The notes: generated by a model not told the origin, from the sequence alone. DNA of 64,000 nucleotides from UBA966 sp046350355 (GCA_046350355.1 JAXMAN010000002.1:992001-1056000), one strand, 5' to 3'; shown: positions 33,027 to 43,718, numbered from the stretch's first letter. Numbers and translations: made by a program.

Positions 33027-35041
33027 TTCTTCTTCCGCTTGGGCAGGTCGACGATGAACTGGAAGTCGCGGCCACGGTCCAGGACCAGGCGCGGATCGTG
33101 CAGGGTGCAGGTGATGCGGAGCTGCGTCGGCCAGGGCGTGTAGTCGTCGCGCTGGACGCGGATGCCGTCGGGCGTCACGACGAAGGCCTCGTCCTGGTTG
33201 AAGCCGAAGACGGCGGTGTAGACGCGCACCGGGATCGCGCTGCCGAAGGGCGCGGAGATCGTCGGGCAGAAGCTGTTGCCCGGGATGCCCTCGATGGACT
33301 GCGCGACGAAGCGCATGTGCGCGTTGGTCGTGTTGACGGCGTTGTTGGTCTCCTGCCAGATGGGCATCGCGGAGGCATCCTGCGCGATGGTCACGCCCAG
33401 GCGCTGCGCGGGCAGCGGCACGACGTTGCCGTCGCCGGTGTCGGGGAAGCCGAACCAGGGCTGCGGACGCGCGGTGCGCGGCGGGCCGAGCGCGCTCGAG
33501 GCCCAGTTGCCCGAGGCGTCGGGCTCGAAGCCGCGCATGGCGAGGACGAAGTTGGTGCTGACCGCGTAGTTGGGCGCGCCGCCGATGACCAGGTTGTCGG
33601 TGACGGTGAGCAGCGCGCCAGTCGAGTCGGTCTGGCGGCCCGTGAAGGGCTCCCAGGTCCAGTCGATCTGGAAGTGGCTGCAGTTGGTCGTGAGCACCGG
33701 CGAGGTCAGGATCTGGCTGCGGCGGTCCATCGAGGGGACCGCCTTCTCGGCGCGCGGCCAGCCGAGCATTCCGTAGAAGGGCGAGCCCGTGGGGATGGTG
33801 CCCGACGCGGGGATGCCGAAGCAGCCGCGCATGATTCGGTCGCGCTGCGAGCTGTAGCCGCCGACCGCGCCCGGGGTGCCGGTCTGGCCGAAGTTGGTGC
33901 CGACGATGGCGCCCGTGCTCGGCCAGGCGGGCGCGCCGGCGCCGGTGGGCCAGCCGCGCGGGGCGCCGCCCGCGGAGGTCTGCGTCCACGGCGTGGAGAC
34001 GGAGTCGATCGTCGGGCCGTTGGGCGGGCCGGGCGGGAGCGAGACGGGGTTCGACAGGCGCAGCGTCGGGGCGATCGCGCGGCGCACCTTGTCCAGGTCG
34101 CTCGCGGCGACGTCCACCCAGCCGGACTGCAGGATCGGGCTCGGGCACATGTTGCCGCTCAGCGGGACCCAGTTGCGGTCGCGGAACTCCTGGTACATGC
34201 TCGGCAGGTCCACGGCGGGCCAGCCCGAGGGATTGGTGTAGTTGCGGTCGCCGAAGATGCTGGGCGCGGAGGTCGGGCCAAGCGAGGCGGCGAGCGCGGA
34301 GGCCGAGGCGGGAACCTCGGGATAGAACATCATGTCGCCGCCGTCGTCGGCGAGCAGCGTCGACTTGCGCGCGAGGACCCACTGGCGCGCCTCGGGCTGG
34401 TTGGGCGAGATGCGCGGCGCGCCGGCGCTGTCCTGGTTCGTGGTCGAGTACTGGTAGCCGACGCGGTAGCTGCCCGGATCGAGCCAGGTCCACGGCGTGA
34501 GCTGGCGTCCCCCGCTTCCAGGCGCCGGGATGATGCCGGTGATCACCGGCTTGGTCTGCGGCGAACCGGTCTGGCGCGGGTCGTTGCCCAGGCCCGGAAG
34601 CTGCACGCCGTGTCCGTAGGAGACGCGCGCGGCGCGGGCCTGCTGGCCGCCGCCGGTGCTCACCATGTCGCCCGAGCCGGCCCAGCGGGCGGAGACCTCG
34701 TCGCCCGCGGTGAAGAAGGTGATCTGGTCGCAGCGGATGACCGCGTTCGCGGGGAGCTGCGGGTTGAGCAGCGGCGCCGCAGGTCCCGCGACGACCTGGT
34801 TGACGTCGTTGCGCACCGCGACGCACTGGATCGCGATGAAGCCGTCGCCGGTGATGCGGTCGATGTCGCGGCCGAGCTGCTCCTGGATGACCGTCGCTTG
34901 GCCAAGCACGTCGGCGGTCGCCTCGCCCAGCGAGGAGACCTTGCTCGCGGTGTTGAAGATCTTGCTGGTGGCGACGATGACCGCCAGCAGCACGACCACC
35001 GCGACCATCAGCTCGACGACGGTGAAGGCACGGCGCTGCAT
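33023..35041 (-). CDS. Large pseudopilin / prepilin-like protein (GspJ/PilW position)
   Basis: 672 residues, very long for a pseudopilin (about 200). Type III prepilin N-terminus MQRRA|FTVVELMVAVVVLLAV with Glu at +5 and Ala instead of the usual Gly at -1. The rest is a large Gly/Pro/Ser-rich, beta-type extracellular domain without a recognised fold. It sits between the PilV-like gene (TGATG overlap) and the GspK-like gene (GTGA overlap), the place GspJ takes in gsp operons, but it shows no sequence signature beyond the N-terminal helix. Confidence 0.82.
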   Translation of the reverse strand: MQRRAFTVVELMVAVVVLLAVIVATSKIFNTASKVSSLGEATADVLGQATVIQEQLGRDIDRITGDGFIAIQCVAVRNDVNQVVAGPAAPLLNPQLPANAVIRCDQITFFTAGDEVSARWAGSGDMVSTGGGQQARAARVSYGHGVQLPGLGNDPRQTGSPQTKPVITGIIPAPGSGGRQLTPWTWLDPGSYRVGYQYSTTNQDSAGAPRISPNQPEARQWVLARKSTLLADDGGDMMFYPEVPASASALAASLGPTSAPSIFGDRNYTNPSGWPAVDLPSMYQEFRDRNWVPLSGNMCPSPILQSGWVDVAASDLDKVRRAIAPTLRLSNPVSLPPGPPNGPTIDSVSTPWTQTSAGGAPRGWPTGAGAPAWPSTGAIVGTNFGQTGTPGAVGGYSSQRDRIMRGCFGIPASGTIPTGSPFYGMLGWPRAEKAVPSMDRRSQILTSPVLTTNCSHFQIDWTWEPFTGRQTDSTGALLTVTDNLVIGGAPNYAVSTNFVLAMRGFEPDASGNWASSALGPPRTARPQPWFGFPDTGDGNVVPLPAQRLGVTIAQDASAMPIWQETNNAVNTTNAHMRFVAQSIEGIPGNSFCPTISAPFGSAIPVRVYTAVFGFNQDEAFVVTPDGIRVQRDDYTPWPTQLRITCTLHDPRLVLDRGRDFQFIVDLPKRKKK

Positions 35042-36273
35042 CAGAGTTCCCTCACGGTGGCGTAGACGGGGATGAGCTGGTTGCGGTCCGCGTCGAAGGC
35101 CGGCACGAAGAAGATGGTGCGGATGCCCTGCGGCACGGGGTCGTTGGCCGTGGTGCCGATGAGCTCGTAGTCGTCGTAGGCCTGGATCTGCGGCACGCGC
35201 GGCGAGGGCGCGGAGAGCCGCACGCCGGTCGTCGCGTTCACGAGGTCCGAGGAGGTGCGACGGCCCAGCGCCACGCGGTGGACGTTGCCGTTGCCGTCGA
35301 CGAGCCACTGCCCCGGGTACTGCCAGGTGTGCTGGATCTGCGGGAGCTGGCCGACCGGGAAGTCCGATGCGGCGAGTCCCTGGTTGGTCGTGAAGAGGCC
35401 CGTGGTGAAGGGCGTGTCGTTGGGCTGCGTCCAGCCCGTGCGCACCTGGAGTCCGGTGCCGTTGCCGGTGCTGGCGGCGTCGGGGCTGCTGCCCACGGAG
35501 ACGGGGACGCGGCGGAACGGGACGGGCGGCTGCGAGGAGCTCGCGGGGTTCGCCTTCGCCACGTAGGCACGCGGCGCGCCGCCGGTGCCGACGACGCGGT
35601 AGACGAAGATCGCCACCTGGATCTTGCCGCCGAAGCGGCGGAACATCACGTCCCACACGTAGGGCGAGGGGGTGGTGATCGTCTGGTTCTCGGGGATCGC
35701 GGGCCAGTAGCGCTCGCGCTGCGTGATGACGATGCCGGGTGCGCCGCCGTAGCGTGCGGTGCTGTACGGGATGCCGAAGAGCTTGCCCGAGCTGCCCGCG
35801 ATCGTGAGGCCGCTGGGGAACTCGGTGAGCTCCGCGATCGGCGGCGAGGAGGAGCTCGCGGCGGAGAAGATGTCGACGGAGCCGACGTCGTTCTGCGGGG
35901 TCGCGCCCGCGTCGGCGGCGAGGATCGCCGGACGCATCCAGCTCCAGTCGCCGGGCGCCGGGCGGTAGACGTAGCTGCCGTCGGAGGTCGACTGCGAGAG
36001 GACGTCGAAGATCCCGAACTCCTCGAAGGAGCCGAAGTCCTCGGGGCGGACGCGGCTGCGGATCGTGCCGAGCGCCTGCTCCGCGACGATCGGGCCGAGC
36101 TGCTCGTCGTTGGCGGCCTGCTGCTGCGCGATGCCCGCGGGAAAGAGCGCGGAGATCGAGATGATCCCGATCGCCAGGATGAAGACGGCCAGCAGCAGCT
36201 CGATGAGCGAGAAGCCGCGCGCGGCCAGGGGCCGGCGTCGCGTGGCGAGGAGGCTGTCGCTGGTCTGCGTCAC
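35041..36273 (-). CDS. Pseudopilin (GspI/PilV position)
   Basis: 410 residues. The prepilin signal ends RG|FSLIELLLAVFILAIGI (cleavage after Gly20) with Glu at +5, followed by the FPAGIAQQQAAN segment often found in PilV-like proteins. The C-terminal part is a beta-rich domain of unknown fold. GTG start overlaps the previous gene's TGA; its own stop overlaps the next ATG. Assigned by order to the minor pseudopilins of a type II secretion or type IV pilus machine. Confidence 0.85.
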   Translation of the reverse strand: MTQTSDSLLATRRRPLAARGFSLIELLLAVFILAIGIISISALFPAGIAQQQAANDEQLGPIVAEQALGTIRSRVRPEDFGSFEEFGIFDVLSQSTSDGSYVYRPAPGDWSWMRPAILAADAGATPQNDVGSVDIFSAASSSSPPIAELTEFPSGLTIAGSSGKLFGIPYSTARYGGAPGIVITQRERYWPAIPENQTITTPSPYVWDVMFRRFGGKIQVAIFVYRVVGTGGAPRAYVAKANPASSSQPPVPFRRVPVSVGSSPDAASTGNGTGLQVRTGWTQPNDTPFTTGLFTTNQGLAASDFPVGQLPQIQHTWQYPGQWLVDGNGNVHRVALGRRTSSDLVNATTGVRLSAPSPRVPQIQAYDDYELIGTTANDPVPQGIRTIFFVPAFDADRNQLIPVYATVREL

Positions 36274-37301
36274 TTGGTCACCAGTCCCGGGACGCCCGAG
36301 TAGTGGTTGAAGCGGATGATGTCCGCCTGCTCGTTGATGAAGCTGCTGAGGTCCTTGCTGCGCTGCGGCTCGCCGCCCGCGGCCATCGCGCCCGCGTTGG
36401 GGCCCTTCCACCCCGCGCCGCCGTTGAAGCGCTCGCGCGCCTCGGCCTCGTTGTAGACCGCCAGGCACGGGACCAGGTCGATGTAGGGCTCGTCCGTGGG
36501 CTCGTCGTAGTAGAAGAAGTTGAGGTTCCAGAGCGCTGGAAAGCCACTCAGCAGGGTTGCGCCACAGCGCGGGTATCCGTTGCCGTCGAGGTCGAGGAAG
36601 GGCTTCTCCCATGCGTTCTGGTTGCCAGTCGTGGACGAGACGACTTCCGTGAGCCCGCCCGGCAGGCGCGAAAGCAGGCGGCCGTCGGGGCCGAAGAGCA
36701 CTCCGATGGAGTTGCCCAGTTCGGTCTGCTGGAGGTCGGGGGTGTAGGTCGGCGGGGTCGCCGCGTAGTTGGCGGTGCCGGCGAAGCGCGGCTGCGTGAT
36801 CCAGACGTCGTCGAAGGCGCCGACGAGGGTGTCGGTGCCGCGGCCGTAGGCGGGGCCCGCGACCATCACGCCCGCGGGCAGGTCGCGCTGCGGGACGCCC
36901 GGCATCACGACGAAGCGCTCCCCCGCGACGTCCTTGCTCGAGGGGAGCTGCACGCCGGTCGGCGCGGTGAGCTCCTTGTCCAGGATCTCGCCCGTCCACT
37001 TGGCGGTGTAGATGCGCACCACCTGCGGATCCGAAGGAAGCTGCTTGCTGCGGCGGTCTGGCGCGATGCGGAAGGTGACGAGGATGTAGCTGTTGTCGCG
37101 GATCGCCACCGCGCGCGCGTTGCCCAGCGCCGCGACCACCGTATTGGTCGCGTTGGCGAGCTTCGCGTCGCGGGTCACCTTGCCGACGCTGACGGCCGTG
37201 AGCACCGCCAGGATGAGCAGGATGCCCATGACCACGAGCAGCTCCAGCAGCGTGAAGGCGCTGGGACGCATCGAACGGGGCTGGCGGCGGTTGGAGGTCA
37301 T
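36270..37301 (-). CDS. Pseudopilin (GspH/FimT-like)
   Basis: 343 residues. Prepilin N-terminus RPSA|FTLLELLVVMGILLILAV with Ala at -1 and Glu at +5; the NARAVAIRDNSYILVTF segment resembles the GspH/FimT region after the first helix. A long C-terminal extension follows (from about 130). It begins 22 bases after the preceding pseudopilin and overlaps the next by GTGA. Confidence 0.85.
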   Translation of the reverse strand: MTSNRRQPRSMRPSAFTLLELLVVMGILLILAVLTAVSVGKVTRDAKLANATNTVVAALGNARAVAIRDNSYILVTFRIAPDRRSKQLPSDPQVVRIYTAKWTGEILDKELTAPTGVQLPSSKDVAGERFVVMPGVPQRDLPAGVMVAGPAYGRGTDTLVGAFDDVWITQPRFAGTANYAATPPTYTPDLQQTELGNSIGVLFGPDGRLLSRLPGGLTEVVSSTTGNQNAWEKPFLDLDGNGYPRCGATLLSGFPALWNLNFFYYDEPTDEPYIDLVPCLAVYNEAEARERFNGGAGWKGPNAGAMAAGGEPQRSKDLSSFINEQADIIRFNHYSGVPGLVTK

Positions 37302-37323
37302 GGGAGGTGCAGCGGACCGGGGA

Positions 37324-38109
37324 TCAGTTGGCCGGGTCGAGTTCGTAGAGGTAGATGTTGTCGGCGCGGGCGGCGTCGCGGAGGGCCTGGGTGGGGTTGG
37401 GGGAGATCTCGTTGTCGATGCCGAAGAGCCCGTCGGGGCCCGAGGACACCAGACAGATACGGCGATTGGCGCAGACTCCGAAGAGATTCTCGGTCGCCGT
37501 GCGCACAGTTCCGTCGGGATCGGGCAGGCCGGGGTCGACCCCGAAGCGGTACGGGCGTCCGGGGAAGACGAAGAGAATGCGGTTGCCCCAGGTGTCGACG
37601 AGCTCTGAGCGGGGAGTTGCCAAGGAGGTCATCGAGGGCGGGTACGCAGAATTTGACGCGGGATAGGCCTGGTTTTTGTCCGGCCGGAGCAGGTCTTGCG
37701 GGATCCCGGCGATGATCGGACGCACCGAGTCGATCTGCGGCAGCAGGTTCATCGCGTAGACCCCCTGTGCGCGCGCACGGCCGATGGTCGTGCCGTTCGG
37801 GGCCGGGACGCCGGTGGGATTGGCCGGCTCCCAGATGTCCGCCAGGTCCGTCGGCGTGGTCTGGCCGGGAGTGCGCGTCCCGTCGTAGGTGAGCGGGCGC
37901 CCCATGATCGCCTCGTACTCGTTCATGGCGCTCTCGACGATGTTCATCGCGCTCTCGGTCTGCGTCTTCTCCGCCCGCTTGAGCAGCGCGGTGCTGACCG
38001 CCACGACGAGCGAGGCGAGGATGAGGATCACGCCGACGACGATCAGCACCTCCAGCAGCGTGAAGGCGCGCCGGCGGGATGCCGCAGTGGACGGAGACCG
38101 CGTGTTCAT
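37324..38109 (-). CDS. Pseudopilin (GspG-like)
   Basis: 261 residues. Prepilin N-terminus SRRRA|FTLLEVLIVVGVILILASLVVAV, again Ala at -1, Glu at +5. Toward the C-terminus LVDTWGNRILFVFPG and CLVSSGPDGLFGIDNE match the GspG pattern, in which D-x-WGNP and SxGPDG-x-xGTxDDI bind calcium. This is the best major-pseudopilin candidate in the cluster. ATGA overlap with the upstream pseudopilin. Confidence 0.85.
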   Translation of the reverse strand: MNTRSPSTAASRRRAFTLLEVLIVVGVILILASLVVAVSTALLKRAEKTQTESAMNIVESAMNEYEAIMGRPLTYDGTRTPGQTTPTDLADIWEPANPTGVPAPNGTTIGRARAQGVYAMNLLPQIDSVRPIIAGIPQDLLRPDKNQAYPASNSAYPPSMTSLATPRSELVDTWGNRILFVFPGRPYRFGVDPGLPDPDGTVRTATENLFGVCANRRICLVSSGPDGLFGIDNEISPNPTQALRDAARADNIYLYELDPAN

Positions 38110-39224
38110 GGCCCGAACCTCACGATGTTGTCCTCGTTGTAGCCCGCGTCGTCGACGCGGGTCTGCGGGTTCCAGCGCTGGTCGGGCCCGAAGCTCAGCA
38201 GCGCGAATTCCGCGGCCCGCGCGGCGCGCGAGGCCGAGGTGTCGCCGCGGCTGTCGGCGAGCGCGTCGGTGACGTCGCCCTGTCCGAAGGTCTGCGGGCG
38301 CAGCGCGATGATGTCGGCGAGCGACCAGGTGGGATCGATGGTCTTGGGGTCCGAGTTCTGGTAGCCCCGGCGGTAGTACATGATCGGCTTGCCGAAGTAG
38401 TCCAGCAGCACCTTCGGGGCGAGGTCGAAGTTGTTGATCTCCCCCACCTTCGCCACCTGCGGGGTGCCGTCGGAGGCGAAGCCGGTGAGCGCGCCGACCT
38501 CGTCGGTGCTCTTGACCTCCAGGTACGGCCCGAGCGAGCGTCCCTTCAGGAAGGGGCTGCGCGTGTCGGTGTTGCCGCCGCTGCCCGTGATCGCCAGGTT
38601 GCGCGAATCAAAGCGGCCGTTGCCGTTGGCGCCCGAGCGGGGATTGAGCACCGCGCCCCAGACGCCGTCCTGCCCGGGCGACCGGATGCCCAGCGCGGGC
38701 TGCTCGCGCCAGCCGGCGCTCGTCGTGTCCGTCGGCAGCGCGCCTCCGGAGTCGAGGATCACGCCCCAGCCGTCCTGCGAGCGGTCGCCGAAGCCGACGA
38801 GGTACTCGGGAAGCGTCGTGGCGCTGCACCAGCGCTGCAGGTTCTGCTGGTCGGCGCCGGACCAGTTGCCGTAGTCGGGGCCGTTCTGCGCGCTGCCTGC
38901 GAGCGCGGGCGGGGCGAGCAGGTCGCGCGCCCAGCCGACGGTGCCGAAGGGCGTGCCCGTGCCGGCGTTCACCTGCGCGGGCGTCCCGAGCATCGGCGGC
39001 AGGTAGCCGGTGTCCGCCTTGAACTGCGCGAGCGCCAGCGAGATGGTGTTCATGAGCGAGGCCGTGTTCGCCACGCGCGCGCGGCGCGTGGCGGCGTTGA
39101 GCCCCACCAGCAGCGTCGTGATGACGCCGATGATGATTCCCAGCACCACGAGGATCTCCACGACCGTGAAGCCGGTCTTCGGGAGGGACGCTGCGCGACG
39201 GGGATGGGCTCGCAGGACTCGCAT
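38106..39224 (-). CDS. Pseudopilin (GspG-like, long form)
   Basis: 372 residues. Prepilin signal LPKTG|FTVVEILVVLGIIIGVITTL with Gly at -1 and Glu at +5. The C-terminal FALLSFGPDQRWNPQT resembles the SxGPD calcium loop of GspG; YFGKPIMYYRRG recalls the WGxPYxY strand. The ATG overlaps the gspF stop as TGATG; a GTG one codon earlier (39227) is also possible. First of five consecutive pseudopilin genes after gspF. Confidence 0.85.
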   Translation of the reverse strand: MRVLRAHPRRAASLPKTGFTVVEILVVLGIIIGVITTLLVGLNAATRRARVANTASLMNTISLALAQFKADTGYLPPMLGTPAQVNAGTGTPFGTVGWARDLLAPPALAGSAQNGPDYGNWSGADQQNLQRWCSATTLPEYLVGFGDRSQDGWGVILDSGGALPTDTTSAGWREQPALGIRSPGQDGVWGAVLNPRSGANGNGRFDSRNLAITGSGGNTDTRSPFLKGRSLGPYLEVKSTDEVGALTGFASDGTPQVAKVGEINNFDLAPKVLLDYFGKPIMYYRRGYQNSDPKTIDPTWSLADIIALRPQTFGQGDVTDALADSRGDTSASRAARAAEFALLSFGPDQRWNPQTRVDDAGYNEDNIVRFGP

Positions 39225-40519
39225 CACTTGCCCTTCTGTCCGGAGACGCTTTCGATCATGCTGACCAGCGGGAGGAAGAGCGCCAGCACGATCGTGCCGA
39301 CGATGCCGCCCAGGATGACGACCATGAAGGGCTCGAGGAGGCTCAGCAGGCTGGCCACCGCGACGTCCACCTCTTCGTCGTAGTTGTCGGCGATCTTCAT
39401 GAGCATCACGTCGAGGTCGCCGGTCTCCTCGCCGACGTCGATCATGTTCACGACGATCGGGTCGCAGACCTTAGCCTTGCGCAGCGGCCCGGCGAAGGTC
39501 TCGCCCTCCTTGATGCTGTCGTGGACGTTGCCCAGCGCGCGCTCGAAGACCCAGTTGCCGGAGGTCTCCTTGGTGATCGTGATCGCCTCCAGGATGGGCA
39601 CGCCGGCGGCGACCAGGGTGCCCAGGGTCCGGGTGAATCGCGCGACGGTCGTCTTCTCGACCAGGTTTCCGATGACGGGGATGCGCAGGACGAGCCAGTC
39701 GGTGGCCGCCCTGCCGAAGCCCGTTTTCCTCAGGATCTTGAAGAAGAAGTAGATCATGAAGGGCGAGGCGATGATCCACGCCACGCCCGGGATCCGCTGG
39801 TCGGGACTCGCGTTGCCCGCGATCCACTTGCTGGCGGAGACCAGCCAGAGGGTCAGCGCCGGGAGCTTCACGTTGAAGTCGTTGAAGATCTCCTGGAACT
39901 TCGGGATGACGAAGTACATGATGCCCGTCACGATCGCCACCGCGATGAAGATGACGACGGTCGGGTAGATCAGGGCGCCCTTGATGCGCCGGCGCAGGCG
40001 CTGGCCCTTCTCCATGAAGTCGGCCAGGCGCTGCAGGATGACGTCGAGCACGCCGCCGATCTCGCCGGCCTTCACCATCTTCACGTAGAGGCGGTCGAAG
40101 GCCTTGGGGTGCTTGCCGAAGGAGTCGCTGAGCGAGTTGCCGCTCTCGACGTCCTCGCAGACGTCGGCGAGGACGTTCTTCAGCTTGCCGGGCTTCTGCT
40201 GCTGCTCCAGGATCTGGAGCGAGCGCAGCAGCGGCAGGCCGGCGTCCTGCAGCGTGGAGAGCTGGCGCGTGAAGAGCGTCATGCGCTTCAGCGGGATGCC
40301 GCCGATGGAGATGTTGAAGCCGCCGCGCTTCTTCTTCTTGGGGGCGGCCGCGGCGATGCTCGGCTTGCCGGCGCCGCCGGCCTTCTGCTCGCGGACGGCC
40401 GTGGGGTACAGGCCCTCCTCGCGCAGCTTGCGGATCGCCTCGTCGCTGGAGGTCGCGTCGATGGTGCCCTTCTGGGTCTTCCCCGCCGCGTTCATCGCCT
40501 CGTATGCAAAGTTCGGCAT
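39224..40519 (-). CDS. gspF: Type II secretion / type IV pilus inner-membrane platform protein GspF/PilC
   Basis: 431 residues. Polytopic platform protein that couples the assembly ATPase to pilin extraction. The MPNFAYEAMNAAGKTQKGTIDA start is typical, followed by two GspF repeats. The first has FTRQLSTLQDAGLPLLRSLQ and YVKMVKAGEIGGVLDVIL; the second has FTRTLGTLVAAGVPILEAI and VVNMIDVGEETGDLDVML. Three membrane helices are visible. Located 7 bases after the GspE-like gene and overlapping the first pseudopilin, so the ATPase and platform are a matched pair. Confidence 0.95.
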   Translation of the reverse strand: MPNFAYEAMNAAGKTQKGTIDATSSDEAIRKLREEGLYPTAVREQKAGGAGKPSIAAAAPKKKKRGGFNISIGGIPLKRMTLFTRQLSTLQDAGLPLLRSLQILEQQQKPGKLKNVLADVCEDVESGNSLSDSFGKHPKAFDRLYVKMVKAGEIGGVLDVILQRLADFMEKGQRLRRRIKGALIYPTVVIFIAVAIVTGIMYFVIPKFQEIFNDFNVKLPALTLWLVSASKWIAGNASPDQRIPGVAWIIASPFMIYFFFKILRKTGFGRAATDWLVLRIPVIGNLVEKTTVARFTRTLGTLVAAGVPILEAITITKETSGNWVFERALGNVHDSIKEGETFAGPLRKAKVCDPIVVNMIDVGEETGDLDVMLMKIADNYDEEVDVAVASLLSLLEPFMVVILGGIVGTIVLALFLPLVSMIESVSGQKGK

Positions 40520-40526
40520 CGCTGGG

Positions 40527-42293
40527 TCACTCCTCGCCAAGGGTCTCGCGGACCACTTCATCGATGGTGGTCTGGCCGTCGTAGATGGAAAGCAGCCCGC
40601 ACTCGCGCAGGGTGCGCATGCCGCGCTTGCGGGCCTCGTGGCGCAGCACCGAGGTGCTCGCCTGGCCCATGATGAGCTCGCGCAGCTCGTCGTTCATCAC
40701 CATGATCTCGAAGATCGCCAGGCGCCCCTTGTAGCCGGAGCGGTTGCACCGGTCGCAGCCGTGGCCGCGGTAGAAGGTGCGGCCGCCCACGTCCTGCGGG
40801 CGCAGCTCGAGCTCCATGAGCTGCTCCTCGCTGGGCAGGAACTCCTCCTTGCACGCGGTGCAGATGCGCCGGGTGAGGCGCTGTGCGACGATCGCCTCGA
40901 GCGTCGCGGTGAGGAGGAAGCTCTCGACGCCCAGGTCGAGCAGACGCGCGATGCTGCTGGGCGCGTCGTTGGTGTGCAGGGTCGTGAAGACCAGGTGGCC
41001 GGTGAGCGACGCCTGGATGGCGATCTGCGCCGTCTCCAGGTCGCGCACCTCGCCGACGAGGATGATGTCGGGATCCTGACGCAGGAAGCTGCGCAGCAGG
41101 CGCGCGAAGGTGAGCTCCTGGTCCTGGTTGACCTGGCACTGCACCAGCCCCTCGATGTCGTACTCCACCGGGTCCTCGGCGGTGAGGATCTTGGTGTCCG
41201 GGGCGTTGAGCTCGTTGAGCGCCGCGTAGAGGGTGGTGGTCTTGCCCGAGCCGGTCGGGCCGGTGACGACGACGATGCCGTTGGGCTTGTTGATCAGGGT
41301 GCGCAGGTTCTCGAGGTCGTCGTCGCGCAGGCCCACGCGGTCGAGCGCGAGCTGCACGTTGGAGCGGTCGAGCACGCGCATCACGACGCTCTCGCCGAAC
41401 ATCGTGGGGAGCACGGCGACGCGCAGGTCGACCGGGCCGCTCGGGAGGGTCAGCTCGACGCGGCCGTCCTGCGGGAGGCGGCGCTCGCTGATGTTGAGCT
41501 TCGCGAGGACCTTCACGCGGCTGACCAGGGGCATCGCCAGCGGCTTGGGCACCGGGAGCATCTCGTAGAGGACGCCGTCGATGCGGTAGCGCACCTTGAA
41601 CTCGTCCTCGAAGGGCTCGAAGTGGATGTCGCTGGCCTTGTCGGAGATCGCCTGCATGAGCAGGTGGTTCAGGAGCTCGACCACCTTGTTGTCGCTCATC
41701 GCCTCCGAGAGCGTGGTCAGGTCGATGCTGGCCGAGGAGCGCGTCGAGGCCGCCTTGACCGCGGCCGAGTCCTGCTCCGCCAGGATGCGCTTGCCCGACT
41801 CCGCCGACTTGCCGGCGTAGTGCTTGGCGATCATCGCGTCGATCTGCTCGGCCGAGGCGACGACGCAGCGGACCTCCTGGAAGCCCATCAGGTTCTTGAG
41901 GTCGTCGATCGCCCGGAAGTTGTCGCGGTTCTTCATCGCGATCGTGAGCCGGCGCGCGCCCGGGTCGAACTCGATCGGGAAGACCTTGTAGCTGGAGGCG
42001 GTCGTCGGCTGGATGGAGCCGATCACCTCGGGCGGGACCTCGAGGACGGAGAGGTCGTGGTACTCGAAGCCGTACTGTCCGGCGAGGGCGATCTCCAGGT
42101 CCTGCTGGGTGATCAGCCCCTCCTCGACCAGGATCTGGCCGAGCTTCTTTCCCTTGTGCTTGGACTGCTGCGTCCCGAGCGCGGCCTGGATCTGGTCGCG
42201 CGTGACCTTGCCCATCTTGGTGAGCACGCGGCCGAGGCGCCGCTGCTTCAGCTCTTCGACGGGGACGGGAGTGAGTGAACTCGAGGCTGCCAT
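40527..42293 (-). CDS. gspE: GspE/PilB-type assembly ATPase
   Basis: 588 residues. Cytoplasmic hexameric ATPase that powers pilin or pseudopilin polymerisation. N-terminal GspE-N domain (LGQILVEEGLITQQDLEIAL), then the ATPase domain with Walker A GPTGSGKTTTLY, Asp box ILTAEDPVEY, Walker B DIILVGEVRDLETA and His box TGHLVFTTLHTNDAPSS. A tetracysteine zinc site (CTACKEEF ... CDRCNRSGYKG) is complete, which PilT lacks. The ATG at 42293 is preceded by GGAG 8 bases upstream. It heads the gspE-gspF-pseudopilin operon, 270 bases after pilT. Confidence 0.95.
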   Translation of the reverse strand: MAASSSLTPVPVEELKQRRLGRVLTKMGKVTRDQIQAALGTQQSKHKGKKLGQILVEEGLITQQDLEIALAGQYGFEYHDLSVLEVPPEVIGSIQPTTASSYKVFPIEFDPGARRLTIAMKNRDNFRAIDDLKNLMGFQEVRCVVASAEQIDAMIAKHYAGKSAESGKRILAEQDSAAVKAASTRSSASIDLTTLSEAMSDNKVVELLNHLLMQAISDKASDIHFEPFEDEFKVRYRIDGVLYEMLPVPKPLAMPLVSRVKVLAKLNISERRLPQDGRVELTLPSGPVDLRVAVLPTMFGESVVMRVLDRSNVQLALDRVGLRDDDLENLRTLINKPNGIVVVTGPTGSGKTTTLYAALNELNAPDTKILTAEDPVEYDIEGLVQCQVNQDQELTFARLLRSFLRQDPDIILVGEVRDLETAQIAIQASLTGHLVFTTLHTNDAPSSIARLLDLGVESFLLTATLEAIVAQRLTRRICTACKEEFLPSEEQLMELELRPQDVGGRTFYRGHGCDRCNRSGYKGRLAIFEIMVMNDELRELIMGQASTSVLRHEARKRGMRTLRECGLLSIYDGQTTIDEVVRETLGEE

Positions 42294-42535
42294 GGCGAAG
42301 TCTCCAGACTGGGTCCGGCGCGGTCGCCACTCCGTGCGCCCGTCATCGCCGGCCCCCGACCAGGGACACAAGGAGATACGGGCCACGCGCGGTGGCTGAT
42401 AGCGTCGGAGATGGGAAGTTGGCAGATTCTTTCGGGCGGTTTGGATCGGACAGTTGCAGTACGAAAGCGGGCGTGCGATGCAGGAACGCGGTTTCCCGTC
42501 GGCGGGCGTGGAAGAACCCCGCGGGCTCCTCCGCC

Positions 42536-42554
42536 CCGCCCGATTGGCGGGCGG
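42536..42554 (-). terminator. Possible weak terminator after pilT
   Basis: A 7-bp stem CCGCCCG/CGGGCGG with 5-base loop starts 10 bases after the pilT stop, followed on the minus strand by GC-rich sequence and only a few T. The 270-base interval 42294-42563 otherwise holds the gspE leader; no promoter is convincing. Confidence 0.3.
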
Positions 42555-42563
42555 TCCGCGGGA

Positions 42564-43718
<1,155 letters not shown>

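Noticed and set aside
27246..33143. A 1,965-codon open frame on the plus strand opposite the GspK-like gene
   Set aside because: Low-complexity Arg/Ala/Gly/Val composition without any domain; it is the GC-rich shadow of a real gene with GspK signatures and prepilin-type context.
33027..34826. Extension of the GspK-like frame upstream to 34826
   Set aside because: That part overlaps the well-supported 672-residue pseudopilin, is Arg/Pro-rich, and has no motif. The GTG in GTGA at 33026 is the natural start.
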